Assembly: GCA_027083045.1 (NCBI GenBank)
Contig: JALWQP010000109.1
Span: 1-16,021 of the forward strand
Direction: 5' to 3'
DNA: 16,021 bases
DNA from: Desulfurococcales archaeon
Lineage (GTDB): Archaea; Thermoproteota; Thermoprotei_A; Sulfolobales; Desulfurococcaceae
In this document: one piece after another, positions 1 through 6,423 of the stretch
Position numbering within the stretch: position 1 is the first letter of the stretch
Layout: the number at the start of each line of letters is the position of its first letter
Made by a program: the position numbers and the translations under genes
The notes under the pieces: generated by a model
What the model was told of the DNA's origin: nothing
Database searches by the model: none
The model's input: only the letters and a program-made list of their open reading frames with translations

Positions 1-47
1 AGAAGGAGGAAACACGTGACGTAACGGGTGAAAAGAAGGATGAAGAG

Positions 48-431
48 TTGAAACGTTCTGTTGTATGGTCAAACATAATTCCGACTGGTAGGGTTCTCGA
101 TGAAATACTAAACAAGGGACTAACCGGTGAATTCCTGAAATGTGATAGTGGCGGAAAATGTACTGATGGGAGAAGGCTTGGCGAGATATACGTGGATAAG
201 TATGGATTTAAGAGACAGAGAGGATTTGTTAGGACGACGAGGACTCCCGTATATGTTGACTGGATAGTTGAGGAAGCAACTATATCTAAACTATTGCCTA
301 AAGCCTACAAGCTTGTGACGAGCAGAGGGGCAGTCGCGATTATTCCAGATGATTTTCTCTGTGAGCTTCAGGAGAGATATGGTGTTATAATAAAAAATGA
401 TGAAATAAACTGTAAGTCTAGTAAGCTGTGA
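48..431 (+). CDS. Unrecognised small protein, possibly 5'-truncated by the window edge
   Basis: I do not recognise this family. The listed start is a TTG with a GAAGGA-like site about 8 bases upstream. The frame is also open through every codon back to base 3, and the extra stretch is Lys/Glu/Asp-rich, so the real gene may begin outside the window and this could be only its C-terminal part. From the TTG the protein has 127 residues with four cysteines spread along it, two of them in a GGKC segment and near CDSGG (residues 33-38). A basic YGFKRQRGFVRTTRTP stretch follows, then a mixed alpha/beta-looking C-terminal half. No membrane segment or signal peptide is visible. It converges on the gene at 499-858 with 67 bases between them. 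Coding is supported by length and composition only. Confidence 0.55.
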   Translation: MKRSVVWSNIIPTGRVLDEILNKGLTGEFLKCDSGGKCTDGRRLGEIYVDKYGFKRQRGFVRTTRTPVYVDWIVEEATISKLLPKAYKLVTSRGAVAIIPDDFLCELQERYGVIIKNDEINCKSSKL

Positions 432-498
432 TTTGGTAGTTGTTAGAGGATAGTGCTAGGATAGCAAGAGTACGCAGATGATACTGTATCCTCAAAAA

Positions 499-858
499 TC
501 ACTGCATCGGCGGCCTGTAGTAGACCTTCTCCTCGCCAACTATATCGGTCATTAGCCTTGGCATTCTCCTTCTTCTTCTACGCTTGGTTCTACGTGGCAC
601 ATATTTCATGCCGGGCAGTCCTAGGCTCCCATCTGGGAACTCGACAAGCCTGCCAAGCGCTAGTAAGTGGTTAACCGCTCGTCTCAGCCTGTCTTCTCCG
701 GCAATACCGCTGAACTCCTTGACGAGCTCAATGAACATCATGGGACGGCCTTTCTCCTTAATGGTTTCCAGCACCATGTCCGGTAGTTCCTCATCCCTCG
801 GTGCTAGTGCCACGATTACTTCTGCGTCCTCGTAAACAATCTTCTTGTCGCGGGGCAT
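499..858 (-). CDS. Small winged-helix-like protein with an arginine tract, candidate DNA-binding protein
   Basis: This 119-residue protein has no family name I can give. Residues about 25-85 read like a winged helix: two helices (LPDMVLETIKEKG and the MFIELVKEF region), a likely recognition helix (EDRLRRAVNHLLALGRL) and a hairpin wing (LVEFPDGSLGLPG). Residues 89-98 form a nearly continuous arginine/lysine run, and a short acidic-aromatic tail follows. Such a basic tail would suit DNA or RNA contact. The ATG is well supported: a GAGGTGA site (866-872) sits 7 bases upstream and a TATA-like box lies at 893-904. It is divergent from iorA across 137 bases, so a role as a local regulator is possible but is inference. 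A ribosome- or RNA-associated basic protein is the main alternative. Confidence 0.75.
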   Translation of the reverse strand: MPRDKKIVYEDAEVIVALAPRDEELPDMVLETIKEKGRPMMFIELVKEFSGIAGEDRLRRAVNHLLALGRLVEFPDGSLGLPGMKYVPRRTKRRRRRRMPRLMTDIVGEEKVYYRPPMQ

Positions 859-865
859 ACTTTTT

Positions 866-904
866 TCACCTCGCTATATACTAGTGGGACTGTTAATATA
901 TAAA
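866..904 (-). promoter_or_regulatory. Promoter and ribosome site of the winged-helix-like gene
   Basis: On the minus strand TTTATATATTAA (893-904) fits an archaeal TATA box. About 26 bases further on, near 872, is the expected transcript start, immediately before GAGGTGA (866-872), which pairs well with the 3' end of archaeal 16S rRNA. The predicted leader is therefore very short, just enough for the ribosome site. Seen by eye; no start site has been measured. Confidence 0.5.
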
Positions 905-934
905 CTCTATCTTGGAACAATGCTCTGTCCCACT
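883..934. promoter_or_regulatory. Inverted repeat flanking the TATA box, candidate operator
   Basis: AGTGGGAC at 883-890 is an exact inverted copy of GTCCCACT at 927-934, and the match continues for one more base after a single mismatch. The arms bracket the minus-strand TATA box (893-904): one lies between TATA and the predicted transcript start, the other upstream. My rough estimate is that an 8-base inverted repeat arises by chance about once in seven regions of this size, so this is suggestive only. Confidence 0.3.
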
Positions 935-947
935 GAGAACCTTGTAG

Positions 948-956
948 AAATATATG
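948..956 (+). promoter_or_regulatory. Weak TATA-like box for the iorA run
   Basis: AAATATATG lies about 40 bases before the iorA ATG, which would put transcription start near 978 and give a leader of about 18 bases. There is no strong ribosome site in that leader. It is the best candidate in the divergent 859-995 interval on this strand. Confidence 0.3.
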
Positions 957-995
957 TGTGGGATACGAATTGAATAATCGTGGCAAAATAATAGA

Positions 996-2939
996 ATGGG
1001 TACCGGGTGGTCAGCCTTAACCCGCAAAGACCTGATTTCACCTAAAGGCAGGACAGTCCTTCTTATGGGGAACGAAGCAATAGCTCGTGGAGCTCTCGAG
1101 GCAGGCATATGCTTTGCCGCGGCATATCCCGGGACGCCAAGTACCGAAATAATGGAAGCACTAGCCTCTGTGGCGAAGGATGCTGGTATATATGTTGAGT
1201 GGAGCACGAATGAGAAAGTAGCGTTCGAGGCCGCCTATGCAGCGGCTATGAGCTACGTCAAAAGCTTAACGACAATGAAACATGTTGGAGTAAATGTTGC
1301 AGCCGATATTCTTATGAGCAGTGCCTATGCTGGTGTGAATGCTGGCTTCGTAATAGTGTCGGCCGATGATCCTGGACAGCATAGCAGTCAGAACGAGCAG
1401 GACAACCGATGGTACGGGATGCACGCCCATATACCGGTTGTCGAGCCATCAAGCCCTAGGGACGCCTATAAGCTCACTAAGGCCGCATATATGCTCAGTG
1501 AGAAATACAAACATCCAGTACTATTCAGATCAACTACCCGTATCAGCCATACAAGGCAACCCGTAACATTCGAGCAAGACGTCCCCGTGGAGAAGAAGTG
1601 TAAGGGAAGATTCGACAGAGACATTGAGCGATGGGTGTTAGTGCCAGCGCATGGTAGGAAACAGAAGAAGAGAATGATGGAGGTATGGAGGAAGATAGCC
1701 GAAGATGAAGGTGTGGAGCCGTTCATAAGGATAATTAATCCGGGGATGAAGAAAGCAATAATAGCAGGTGGCATCGCCTACAGCCATGTAATGGAGGCCC
1801 TCGAGCTCCTCGGGAAGAAGGATGAATACAGTGTTGTCAAGGTAAGTCTTCCAGTGCCATTACCGTACAAGCCTATCCTAAGGGTTCTAAAAGAGGCACA
1901 GGAAGTCCTAGTGGTGGAAGAACTAGATCCTGTCCTCGAGATACAGATAAAGAAGATAGCCTATGACAACGGGGTAACAACAAAGATTCGTGGAAAAGAC
2001 ATTGTGCCTATAAATGGCGAGCTAGACCTAGATAGCGTCGCGAGATCAATACTGTCATTCGATGGGAGAGAGCCAATAATGCCGTGGAAACCATTAGAGC
2101 CATTGAAGCTAGAGCCACCGATACCGGCGAGGCCTCCGGTAATGTGCGCTGGATGCCCGCATAGAAACACCTACTACATCGTAAAGACAGCGGCTAACAA
2201 GGCCGGATTAAAAGACCCGATATTCACTGGTGATATAGGATGCTATACCCTGGGTTATGAGCCGCCATTCCATACCCAGATGACCAGCCTCGAGATGGGA
2301 GGAAGCATCGGTGTAGCACATGGTTTAAGCAAGGTGGTTGACGAGCCCGTGATAGCAGTCATAGGAGACTCTACGTTCTATCACGCCGGGTTACCGCCGA
2401 GCATCAACATTGTCTACAATAAGGGACATGCGGTAATTCTCGTCTTGGACAATCAATATACGGCGATGACAGGTCACCAGCCGCACCCCGGCACAGGACT
2501 AACCGCTATGGGTGAGCCCGCTGTGAGAGTGCCTATAGAGAAGCTATTAGAGACTATGGGGTACAAGACATACGTCATCAACCCGATGAACGTGAGGGAA
2601 TCAATAAACATAGTTGCCGAGGCCTTTAAGAAGTACAAGGAGGGAGAACAAATAGCAATAGTATCGAGAATGAAGTGTGCACTACAGGCAGTGCGTAAGG
2701 CGAGGAAAGAAGGAATCAGACTACCAGTTTATCACATAGTGGAGGACAAGTGTACGGGATGTATGGTTTGCGTCAAACTACTTGCCTGTCCGGCCATAGT
2801 AGTGCCGAAAGGAGCTAAGAAACCGAAGATCCTAACAGAACTATGTGTCGGATGTGGATTATGTGCACAGGTCTGTCCATTTAATGCAATTGAGATATTT
2901 AAGGAGGGATCACCTGATTGGCTAGAAGCCTGGAAATAA
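996..2939 (+). CDS. iorA: Indolepyruvate:ferredoxin oxidoreductase, alpha subunit
   Basis: Catalytic subunit of the cytoplasmic IOR complex, which oxidatively decarboxylates aryl-pyruvates (transaminated Trp, Phe, Tyr) with CoA, giving aryl-acetyl-CoA, CO2 and reduced ferredoxin. The order matches the family over its full 647 residues. An N-terminal pyruvate-oxidoreductase domain carries GNEAIARGALEAG (25-37) and YPGTPSTE (44-51). A middle domain runs about 250-355. The thiamine-pyrophosphate domain has CAGCPHR (384-390), GDIGCYTLG (412-420), GDS (458-460) and DNQYTAMTGHQPHPG (485-499). A C-terminal ferredoxin domain has cysteines 586/589/592/598 and 617/620/623/627. The first cluster has the longer C-x2-C-x2-C-x5-CP spacing seen in IorA. 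The ATG lacks a clear ribosome site, but no better start precedes the conserved region. iorB follows after 15 bases. Confidence 0.97.
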   Translation: MGTGWSALTRKDLISPKGRTVLLMGNEAIARGALEAGICFAAAYPGTPSTEIMEALASVAKDAGIYVEWSTNEKVAFEAAYAAAMSYVKSLTTMKHVGVNVAADILMSSAYAGVNAGFVIVSADDPGQHSSQNEQDNRWYGMHAHIPVVEPSSPRDAYKLTKAAYMLSEKYKHPVLFRSTTRISHTRQPVTFEQDVPVEKKCKGRFDRDIERWVLVPAHGRKQKKRMMEVWRKIAEDEGVEPFIRIINPGMKKAIIAGGIAYSHVMEALELLGKKDEYSVVKVSLPVPLPYKPILRVLKEAQEVLVVEELDPVLEIQIKKIAYDNGVTTKIRGKDIVPINGELDLDSVARSILSFDGREPIMPWKPLEPLKLEPPIPARPPVMCAGCPHRNTYYIVKTAANKAGLKDPIFTGDIGCYTLGYEPPFHTQMTSLEMGGSIGVAHGLSKVVDEPVIAVIGDSTFYHAGLPPSINIVYNKGHAVILVLDNQYTAMTGHQPHPGTGLTAMGEPAVRVPIEKLLETMGYKTYVINPMNVRESINIVAEAFKKYKEGEQIAIVSRMKCALQAVRKARKEGIRLPVYHIVEDKCTGCMVCVKLLACPAIVVPKGAKKPKILTELCVGCGLCAQVCPFNAIEIFKEGSPDWLEAWK

Positions 2940-2954
2940 TGGGGGTGAAACCGG

Positions 2955-3548
2955 ATGGCTAGGTATAATATACTTGTAACTGGGGTTGGAGGACAGGGCC
3001 TCCTAACCTTAGGAAGAGTAGTTGGAAACGCGGCTATATTGGCAGGTATAGATGCAACAATAGCTGAGACCCATGGTCTGTCCCAAAGAGGTGGTAGCCT
3101 CATAGTACAGATAAGGCTCGGAGAGGGGGAATCACCGCTTATTCCCAGAGGTGCTGCGGACCTAGTAATAGGAATGGAAGTATTGGAGACGGCGCGCAGG
3201 ATAATCTATGCCAATACGAACACTAGGGTAGCTATGAACAAGTTCCTATGGCCACCGCCTCTAGCTGACTATCCTGACCTAGAGCAGGTTGTCGACAAGA
3301 TAAAAGAAACTGGGGTAAAGCTTTACATGATCGACGCCAATAGGATATCCGAAAATGTAGTAGGCTCGGTCATATCAGCGAACATGGTGATGCTGGGATT
3401 TGCCTACGCGGTTGACGAGGGGCTGAAGAAACTGTTCGATAAAAAACACTTCCTACAAGCAATAGAGAGGGTCTTCAGGGGCAAAGCAGTAGAGCTTAAC
3501 AAGAAGGCGTTCGAGGCAGGGTATGAGGAGGGCTTAAAACAGACCTAA
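2955..3548 (+). CDS. iorB: Indolepyruvate:ferredoxin oxidoreductase, beta subunit
   Basis: Gamma-type partner of IorA; the two subunits together form the active aryl-pyruvate oxidoreductase. At 197 residues it has the usual length. The N-terminus shows the family's GVGGQG loop (10-15) in a Rossmann-like strand-turn-helix, followed by the conserved HGLSQRGGSL (40-49). A central EVLE segment and a helical C-terminus complete the POR gamma-type fold. The ATG is preceded by GGGGGTGA (2940-2947) at normal spacing, and only 15 bases separate it from the iorA stop, so the pair is certainly co-transcribed. No iron-sulphur ligands are expected here and none is seen. Confidence 0.96.
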   Translation: MARYNILVTGVGGQGLLTLGRVVGNAAILAGIDATIAETHGLSQRGGSLIVQIRLGEGESPLIPRGAADLVIGMEVLETARRIIYANTNTRVAMNKFLWPPPLADYPDLEQVVDKIKETGVKLYMIDANRISENVVGSVISANMVMLGFAYAVDEGLKKLFDKKHFLQAIERVFRGKAVELNKKAFEAGYEEGLKQT

Positions 3549-3582
3549 TTTTTCGCTCAACCCGCTTATTCGGCTGATTCTT

Positions 3583-4302
3583 TTGTGCTCTTCAACCCTA
3601 TATTTTCTACCAACGATCGAGTGTGTTGTAATTAATAGACTAAATAGGTTCGTAGTTAGGATCAAGATAAATGGGCAGGAGGCTTTAGCGCACACCAACA
3701 ATACAGGTAGACTCCAAGAATTTATCAGAAAGGGAGCTCTGGCCAGATGTATAGAGAAATACGGTGGTAAGACGCAGTACAGGCTAATAGCCGTACAGGA
3801 TCCAAGTATTATGGATCGCCGGTATGCACTCATAGACACAAGGGAACAGATGAAAGGGTTCGAAAACGCCATCAAACAAGGGCTAATCCCTGCTTTCAGG
3901 AAATGCGTGATCCTTAGACGTAATCCAAGAATCGGGAAAAGCATGCTAGACTACAAACTCGCCTGCAATAATAGGGAGTTTTTCCTAGAAATTAAGAGTG
4001 CCGTTCAACGCAAAGACAAGTTTACGGCCACCTTTCCAGATGCTCCGACGATACGTGGAAGAAGACACTTAAGAGAAATAATTATGCTGACCCGGAAAGG
4101 GATCGGTGCCGGCGTATTGTTTATCGCAGGTATTCCGGAAATCAGGTTTTTTACACCAAACGATGATATAGATCCATCGTTCAGGGCTCTCCTCAGAGAA
4201 ATACGGAGACTCGGAGGATTAATAGCTGGTGTATCGATGTACTACAATGCTGGAGACGAGAGCATAGTGCTTGAGAACCCCGAACTGGCGATACTGCTTT
4301 GA
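3583..4302 (+). CDS. sfsA: SfsA family protein (putative DNA-binding / PD-(D/E)XK-like)
   Basis: SfsA (sugar fermentation stimulation) proteins have an N-terminal OB-like domain and a C-terminal nuclease-like domain; their cellular job is poorly defined. The family signature is plain: RLNRFVVRI (19-27), NTGRL (40-44), ALIDT (82-86), an Asp at 123 where the family has SRxD, EIKS (136-139) corresponding to the E-x-K of a PD-(D/E)XK core, and FPDAPTIRGRRHL (151-163). The listed start is TTG. The frame is open back to base 3538, but this TTG places the protein start where SfsA homologues begin (LYFLP aligning with their N-terminal xFxPP). It lies 34 bases after iorB, and its stop overlaps the next start (TTGA). 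The usual SRxD reads SMLD here, a mild departure. Confidence 0.92.
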   Translation: MCSSTLYFLPTIECVVINRLNRFVVRIKINGQEALAHTNNTGRLQEFIRKGALARCIEKYGGKTQYRLIAVQDPSIMDRRYALIDTREQMKGFENAIKQGLIPAFRKCVILRRNPRIGKSMLDYKLACNNREFFLEIKSAVQRKDKFTATFPDAPTIRGRRHLREIIMLTRKGIGAGVLFIAGIPEIRFFTPNDDIDPSFRALLREIRRLGGLIAGVSMYYNAGDESIVLENPELAILL

Positions 4303-5246
4303 AAGTACTCGATAAGATAAGCTCTCTATTATCGGCTGCATTCGCCCTTGAGGCTCTTGCACTAAAACCAGGCAATGTGCATCCATATGTTAGTATACGT
4401 AATAATATGACGTATGAAGATTTCGTACTAACATCAACCATTATACAACCATATATATCCAAGTGTGTTAAAAGGGGCTTCTATCAATGGAGAACACGTG
4501 CTGTTTTCGCCGATCTTCTGAGAAAAGCGCTTAGCAAAGTAATCGATACGACCGGGACAAATACATGTCTGGGTTCACTGCTTCTAGTCATGCCCATAGC
4601 CTACTCAGCTGGTAAGATTCTCCGCTTGAGGAAAGAACTGGGCGAGCATCATTTAATTCTCAGAATCGCACGAGAAACTGTTTTGAGTTCAACAGTATAT
4701 GACGCAATAGAATTCTACAGAGCGGTCAGACTAGCGTCGCCCGGATATATTAGGAAAACGGATGATGTTGGAGAACAAGTAAACGTCTGGGATCCAAAAT
4801 ATAAGAGCAAATTATTGTTGAGAGGTGAGGGCCTCGGATACATTCTCGAGAAGACATGTAGTAGAGACATAGTGGCTTGTGAAGCAATATCATATAGTAT
4901 CACTAATAAGTCTGTGGAGTTCTTAAAGCACAGATTAAGCATACATAGGGATTTTAGACGCGCTATCTCGGAAACCTATCTCTATATACTGTCAAACAAT
5001 ATTGATACAATGGTTCTAAGATCAAGAGGACCTGATGTCGCGCTAAAAGCATCCAAGACGGCGTCAAGAACACTTGAAAAAATAATAAGAGTTAATAGTA
5101 ATAATTGGGCCAAGGAGGTATTAAGGCTTGATCAAATATTCGCCAGTGAAAAAATATGTCCCGGATCAACTGCGGACATTATAGTCGCTGTATTAGCGAC
5201 ATTGCTAATTAGCAACTACAACAAACCATATACGATCTACAAGTGA
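4299..5246 (+). CDS. CitG-like protein (triphosphoribosyl-dephospho-CoA synthase family)
   Basis: The CitG/MdcB family makes 2'-(5''-triphosphoribosyl)-3'-dephospho-CoA, the prosthetic-group precursor of citrate lyase and malonate decarboxylase. The signatures are visible: EALALKPGNVHP (18-29), M-x-YEDF (37-42), TNTCLGSLLLVMPIA (87-101), an isolated DT (236-237) and PGSTADI (288-294). At 315 residues it is slightly longer than typical CitG; residues 140-215 are the least familiar part. Most of it should be helical and cytoplasmic. The TTG start overlaps the sfsA stop by four bases, so translation is probably coupled. No citrate lyase, malonate decarboxylase or acyl-carrier protein gene is in view, so the family name should not be read as the reaction; its archaeal substrate is unknown to me. 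Confidence 0.85.
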   Translation: MKVLDKISSLLSAAFALEALALKPGNVHPYVSIRNNMTYEDFVLTSTIIQPYISKCVKRGFYQWRTRAVFADLLRKALSKVIDTTGTNTCLGSLLLVMPIAYSAGKILRLRKELGEHHLILRIARETVLSSTVYDAIEFYRAVRLASPGYIRKTDDVGEQVNVWDPKYKSKLLLRGEGLGYILEKTCSRDIVACEAISYSITNKSVEFLKHRLSIHRDFRRAISETYLYILSNNIDTMVLRSRGPDVALKASKTASRTLEKIIRVNSNNWAKEVLRLDQIFASEKICPGSTADIIVAVLATLLISNYNKPYTIYK

Positions 5247-5262
5247 AACAACGAAGGAATAA

Positions 5263-5859
5263 ATGGTGAAAACAATGATGGATTTAGAAGAACTAGTTAC
5301 TGCCACATTTATGCTATTCGTTGTTATTGATGCTCCCGGCAATGCACCGCTATTTTACTTCTTCACAAAGGATCTAGAGCTAGACAGGAGAATACGAACT
5401 ATAAGGAAAAGCATACTCGTTGCAACAGGTATTTTGTTCTTCTTCATTCTAGCTGGAGATCTTGTTCTCAAATATCTTGGAATAACAGTTGATGACTTCA
5501 AGATAGCTGGAGGCTCCATACTTTTCATCTATGCAGTGCTCGGAATTCTAGGTCATACTGAAGCGGAGGAAGTATCAAGTGATGATCTCGCGGTAGTTCC
5601 ATTAGCGACACCATTACTTGCTGGGCCGGGAGCCATAACAGTCGTTATCTACATCAAATATGCAATGGGTTTCCTCATAGCATTAGCGAGTCTTGCAATC
5701 AACATGGTTATAGCATGGACACTTTTGGAGAATGGTGGTAGACTATTATCCATGTTAGGGCGTCATGGTAGTATGGTTCTCAGTAAGGTTCTGGCAATAT
5801 TATTGGCAGCGTACTCCATTGCGTTGATCCGTGAGGGAATAATGGCTTTCATGCATTAA
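5263..5859 (+). CDS. MarC/SnatA family membrane protein, putative amino-acid transporter
   Basis: This is a 198-residue integral membrane protein with about six hydrophobic segments (roughly 8-30, 49-71, 81-98, 113-131, 135-155 and 172-192). It carries both hallmark loops of the MarC family: DAPGNAPLF (23-31) and PLATPLLAGPGAI (113-125). One archaeal member of this family, SnatA of Thermococcus, has been reported to transport neutral amino acids; for most members the substrate is unknown. It follows the CitG-like gene by 16 bases, so it is probably the last gene of the ior run, where amino-acid or product transport would make sense. GAAGGA (5253-5258) lies just before the listed ATG. A second in-frame ATG at 5275 is nearly as good. 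Confidence 0.9.
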   Translation: MVKTMMDLEELVTATFMLFVVIDAPGNAPLFYFFTKDLELDRRIRTIRKSILVATGILFFFILAGDLVLKYLGITVDDFKIAGGSILFIYAVLGILGHTEAEEVSSDDLAVVPLATPLLAGPGAITVVIYIKYAMGFLIALASLAINMVIAWTLLENGGRLLSMLGRHGSMVLSKVLAILLAAYSIALIREGIMAFMH

Positions 5860-5921
5860 TCATTGAGTCCCGTAGATTAATTCATAAAGGGATATCATAT
5901 TATACTGGTTGAAATAGGTAG

Positions 5922-5930
5922 AAGGAGGTG
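5922..5930 (+). promoter_or_regulatory. Strong ribosome site deciding a GTG start
   Basis: AAGGAGGTG ends 7 bases before the GTG at 5938 and pairs almost fully with the archaeal anti-Shine-Dalgarno sequence. It fixes the unusual start of the next gene. Possible TATA-like stretches lie upstream (ATTAATTCAT near 5876-5885), but none is convincing. Confidence 0.6.
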
Positions 5931-5937
5931 CAAATCC

Positions 5938-6300
5938 GTGGCCGACGAGCTACCGGAATCCATCAAGCTTAAGCTCTTGAAGAAAATGATGTCATCAATG
6001 GTGAGAAGTAAGCAGTCGGAGAAGGATGAGCAGATTGATCCAGAGAAGCTTGTATGGAGTCGGTTATCAGATGAGAAAGCAGAGGAGCTGATGCGCAAAG
6101 CCAAGACCTTATATCCTGGAAAATACGAGTACGCTATTCGCGTTCTAGCATATCTAATCCAGCAGGGGCAGTTGGAAAAACTTGATGGCTATACTACCCT
6201 AGTTCTGCTGAACAGGCTTGGCATTCCTGTGAAACCTGATCTACGGATCAAGTTTGTTAAGCACGGAAAGGAAGTAGATATGAAGGAATATCTAGAATAA
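5938..6300 (+). CDS. Small conserved-looking archaeal protein of unknown function
   Basis: I cannot name the family. The 120 residues fall into a basic amphipathic helix (about 4-25, PESIKLKLLKKMMSSMV), a charged linker, a helical core (about 38-85) with YPGKYEYAIRVLAYLIQQG, and a C-terminal part with NRLGIPVKPDLRIKFVKHGKEV that looks like a short helix plus beta hairpin. It has no cysteines, no membrane segment and a high charge, as expected of a cytoplasmic, possibly nucleic-acid- or ribosome-associated protein of a thermophile. The GTG start is fixed by the strong upstream ribosome site. It sits 78 bases after the MarC-like gene, so it may have its own promoter. PDCD5-like DNA-binding proteins were considered, but the characteristic C-terminal sequence is absent. 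Confidence 0.8.
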   Translation: MADELPESIKLKLLKKMMSSMVRSKQSEKDEQIDPEKLVWSRLSDEKAEELMRKAKTLYPGKYEYAIRVLAYLIQQGQLEKLDGYTTLVLLNRLGIPVKPDLRIKFVKHGKEVDMKEYLE

Positions 6301-6350
6301 TGATATTTCATGTATCTCTATTCCGTTTCTATATATGTATAACACTCTAT

Positions 6351-6386
6351 ATGGAGCAAAGGTTTAATAACCAACCATTACTCCAT
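6351..6386 (+). promoter_or_regulatory. Promoter of the GH130-like gene, with a small dyad around TATA
   Basis: A purine-rich AAAGG precedes TTTAATAA (6363-6370), a good BRE/TATA pair that predicts transcription start near 6392 and a leader of roughly 32 bases. The box sits in GGTT-TAAT-AACC, and the whole is bracketed by ATGGAG (6351-6356) and its inverted copy CTCCAT (6381-6386). The promoter call is reasonable; the dyad may be chance. Confidence 0.4.
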
Positions 6387-6423
6387 GTGCATTTATAGAT
6401 AGGAAGGAGGCTAGGCCTCAGCT

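Noticed and set aside
397..404. ATGATGA resembling a C box of a C/D guide RNA
   Set aside because: No D box (CTGA) occurs at the required distance, and the site lies inside a coding frame.
446..493. GAGGATA and its inverted copy TATCCTC between the first two convergent genes
   Set aside because: The 7-base arms enclose a 34-base gap and no T-run follows, so it is neither a convincing hairpin nor a terminator. Chance is likely in an interval of this size.
584..835. Plus-strand ORF opposite the winged-helix-like gene
   Set aside because: Its serine/leucine-rich product is the complement shadow of the real minus-strand gene, which has a promoter and a ribosome site.
893..1207. Minus-strand ORF across the iorA start
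   Set aside because: It overlaps the conserved iorA N-terminus, has no ribosome site and gives a composition unlike the other proteins.
3534..3944. Minus-strand ORF of 136 residues opposite sfsA
   Set aside because: sfsA is unmistakable on the plus strand; this frame has no recognisable motif and no start signal.
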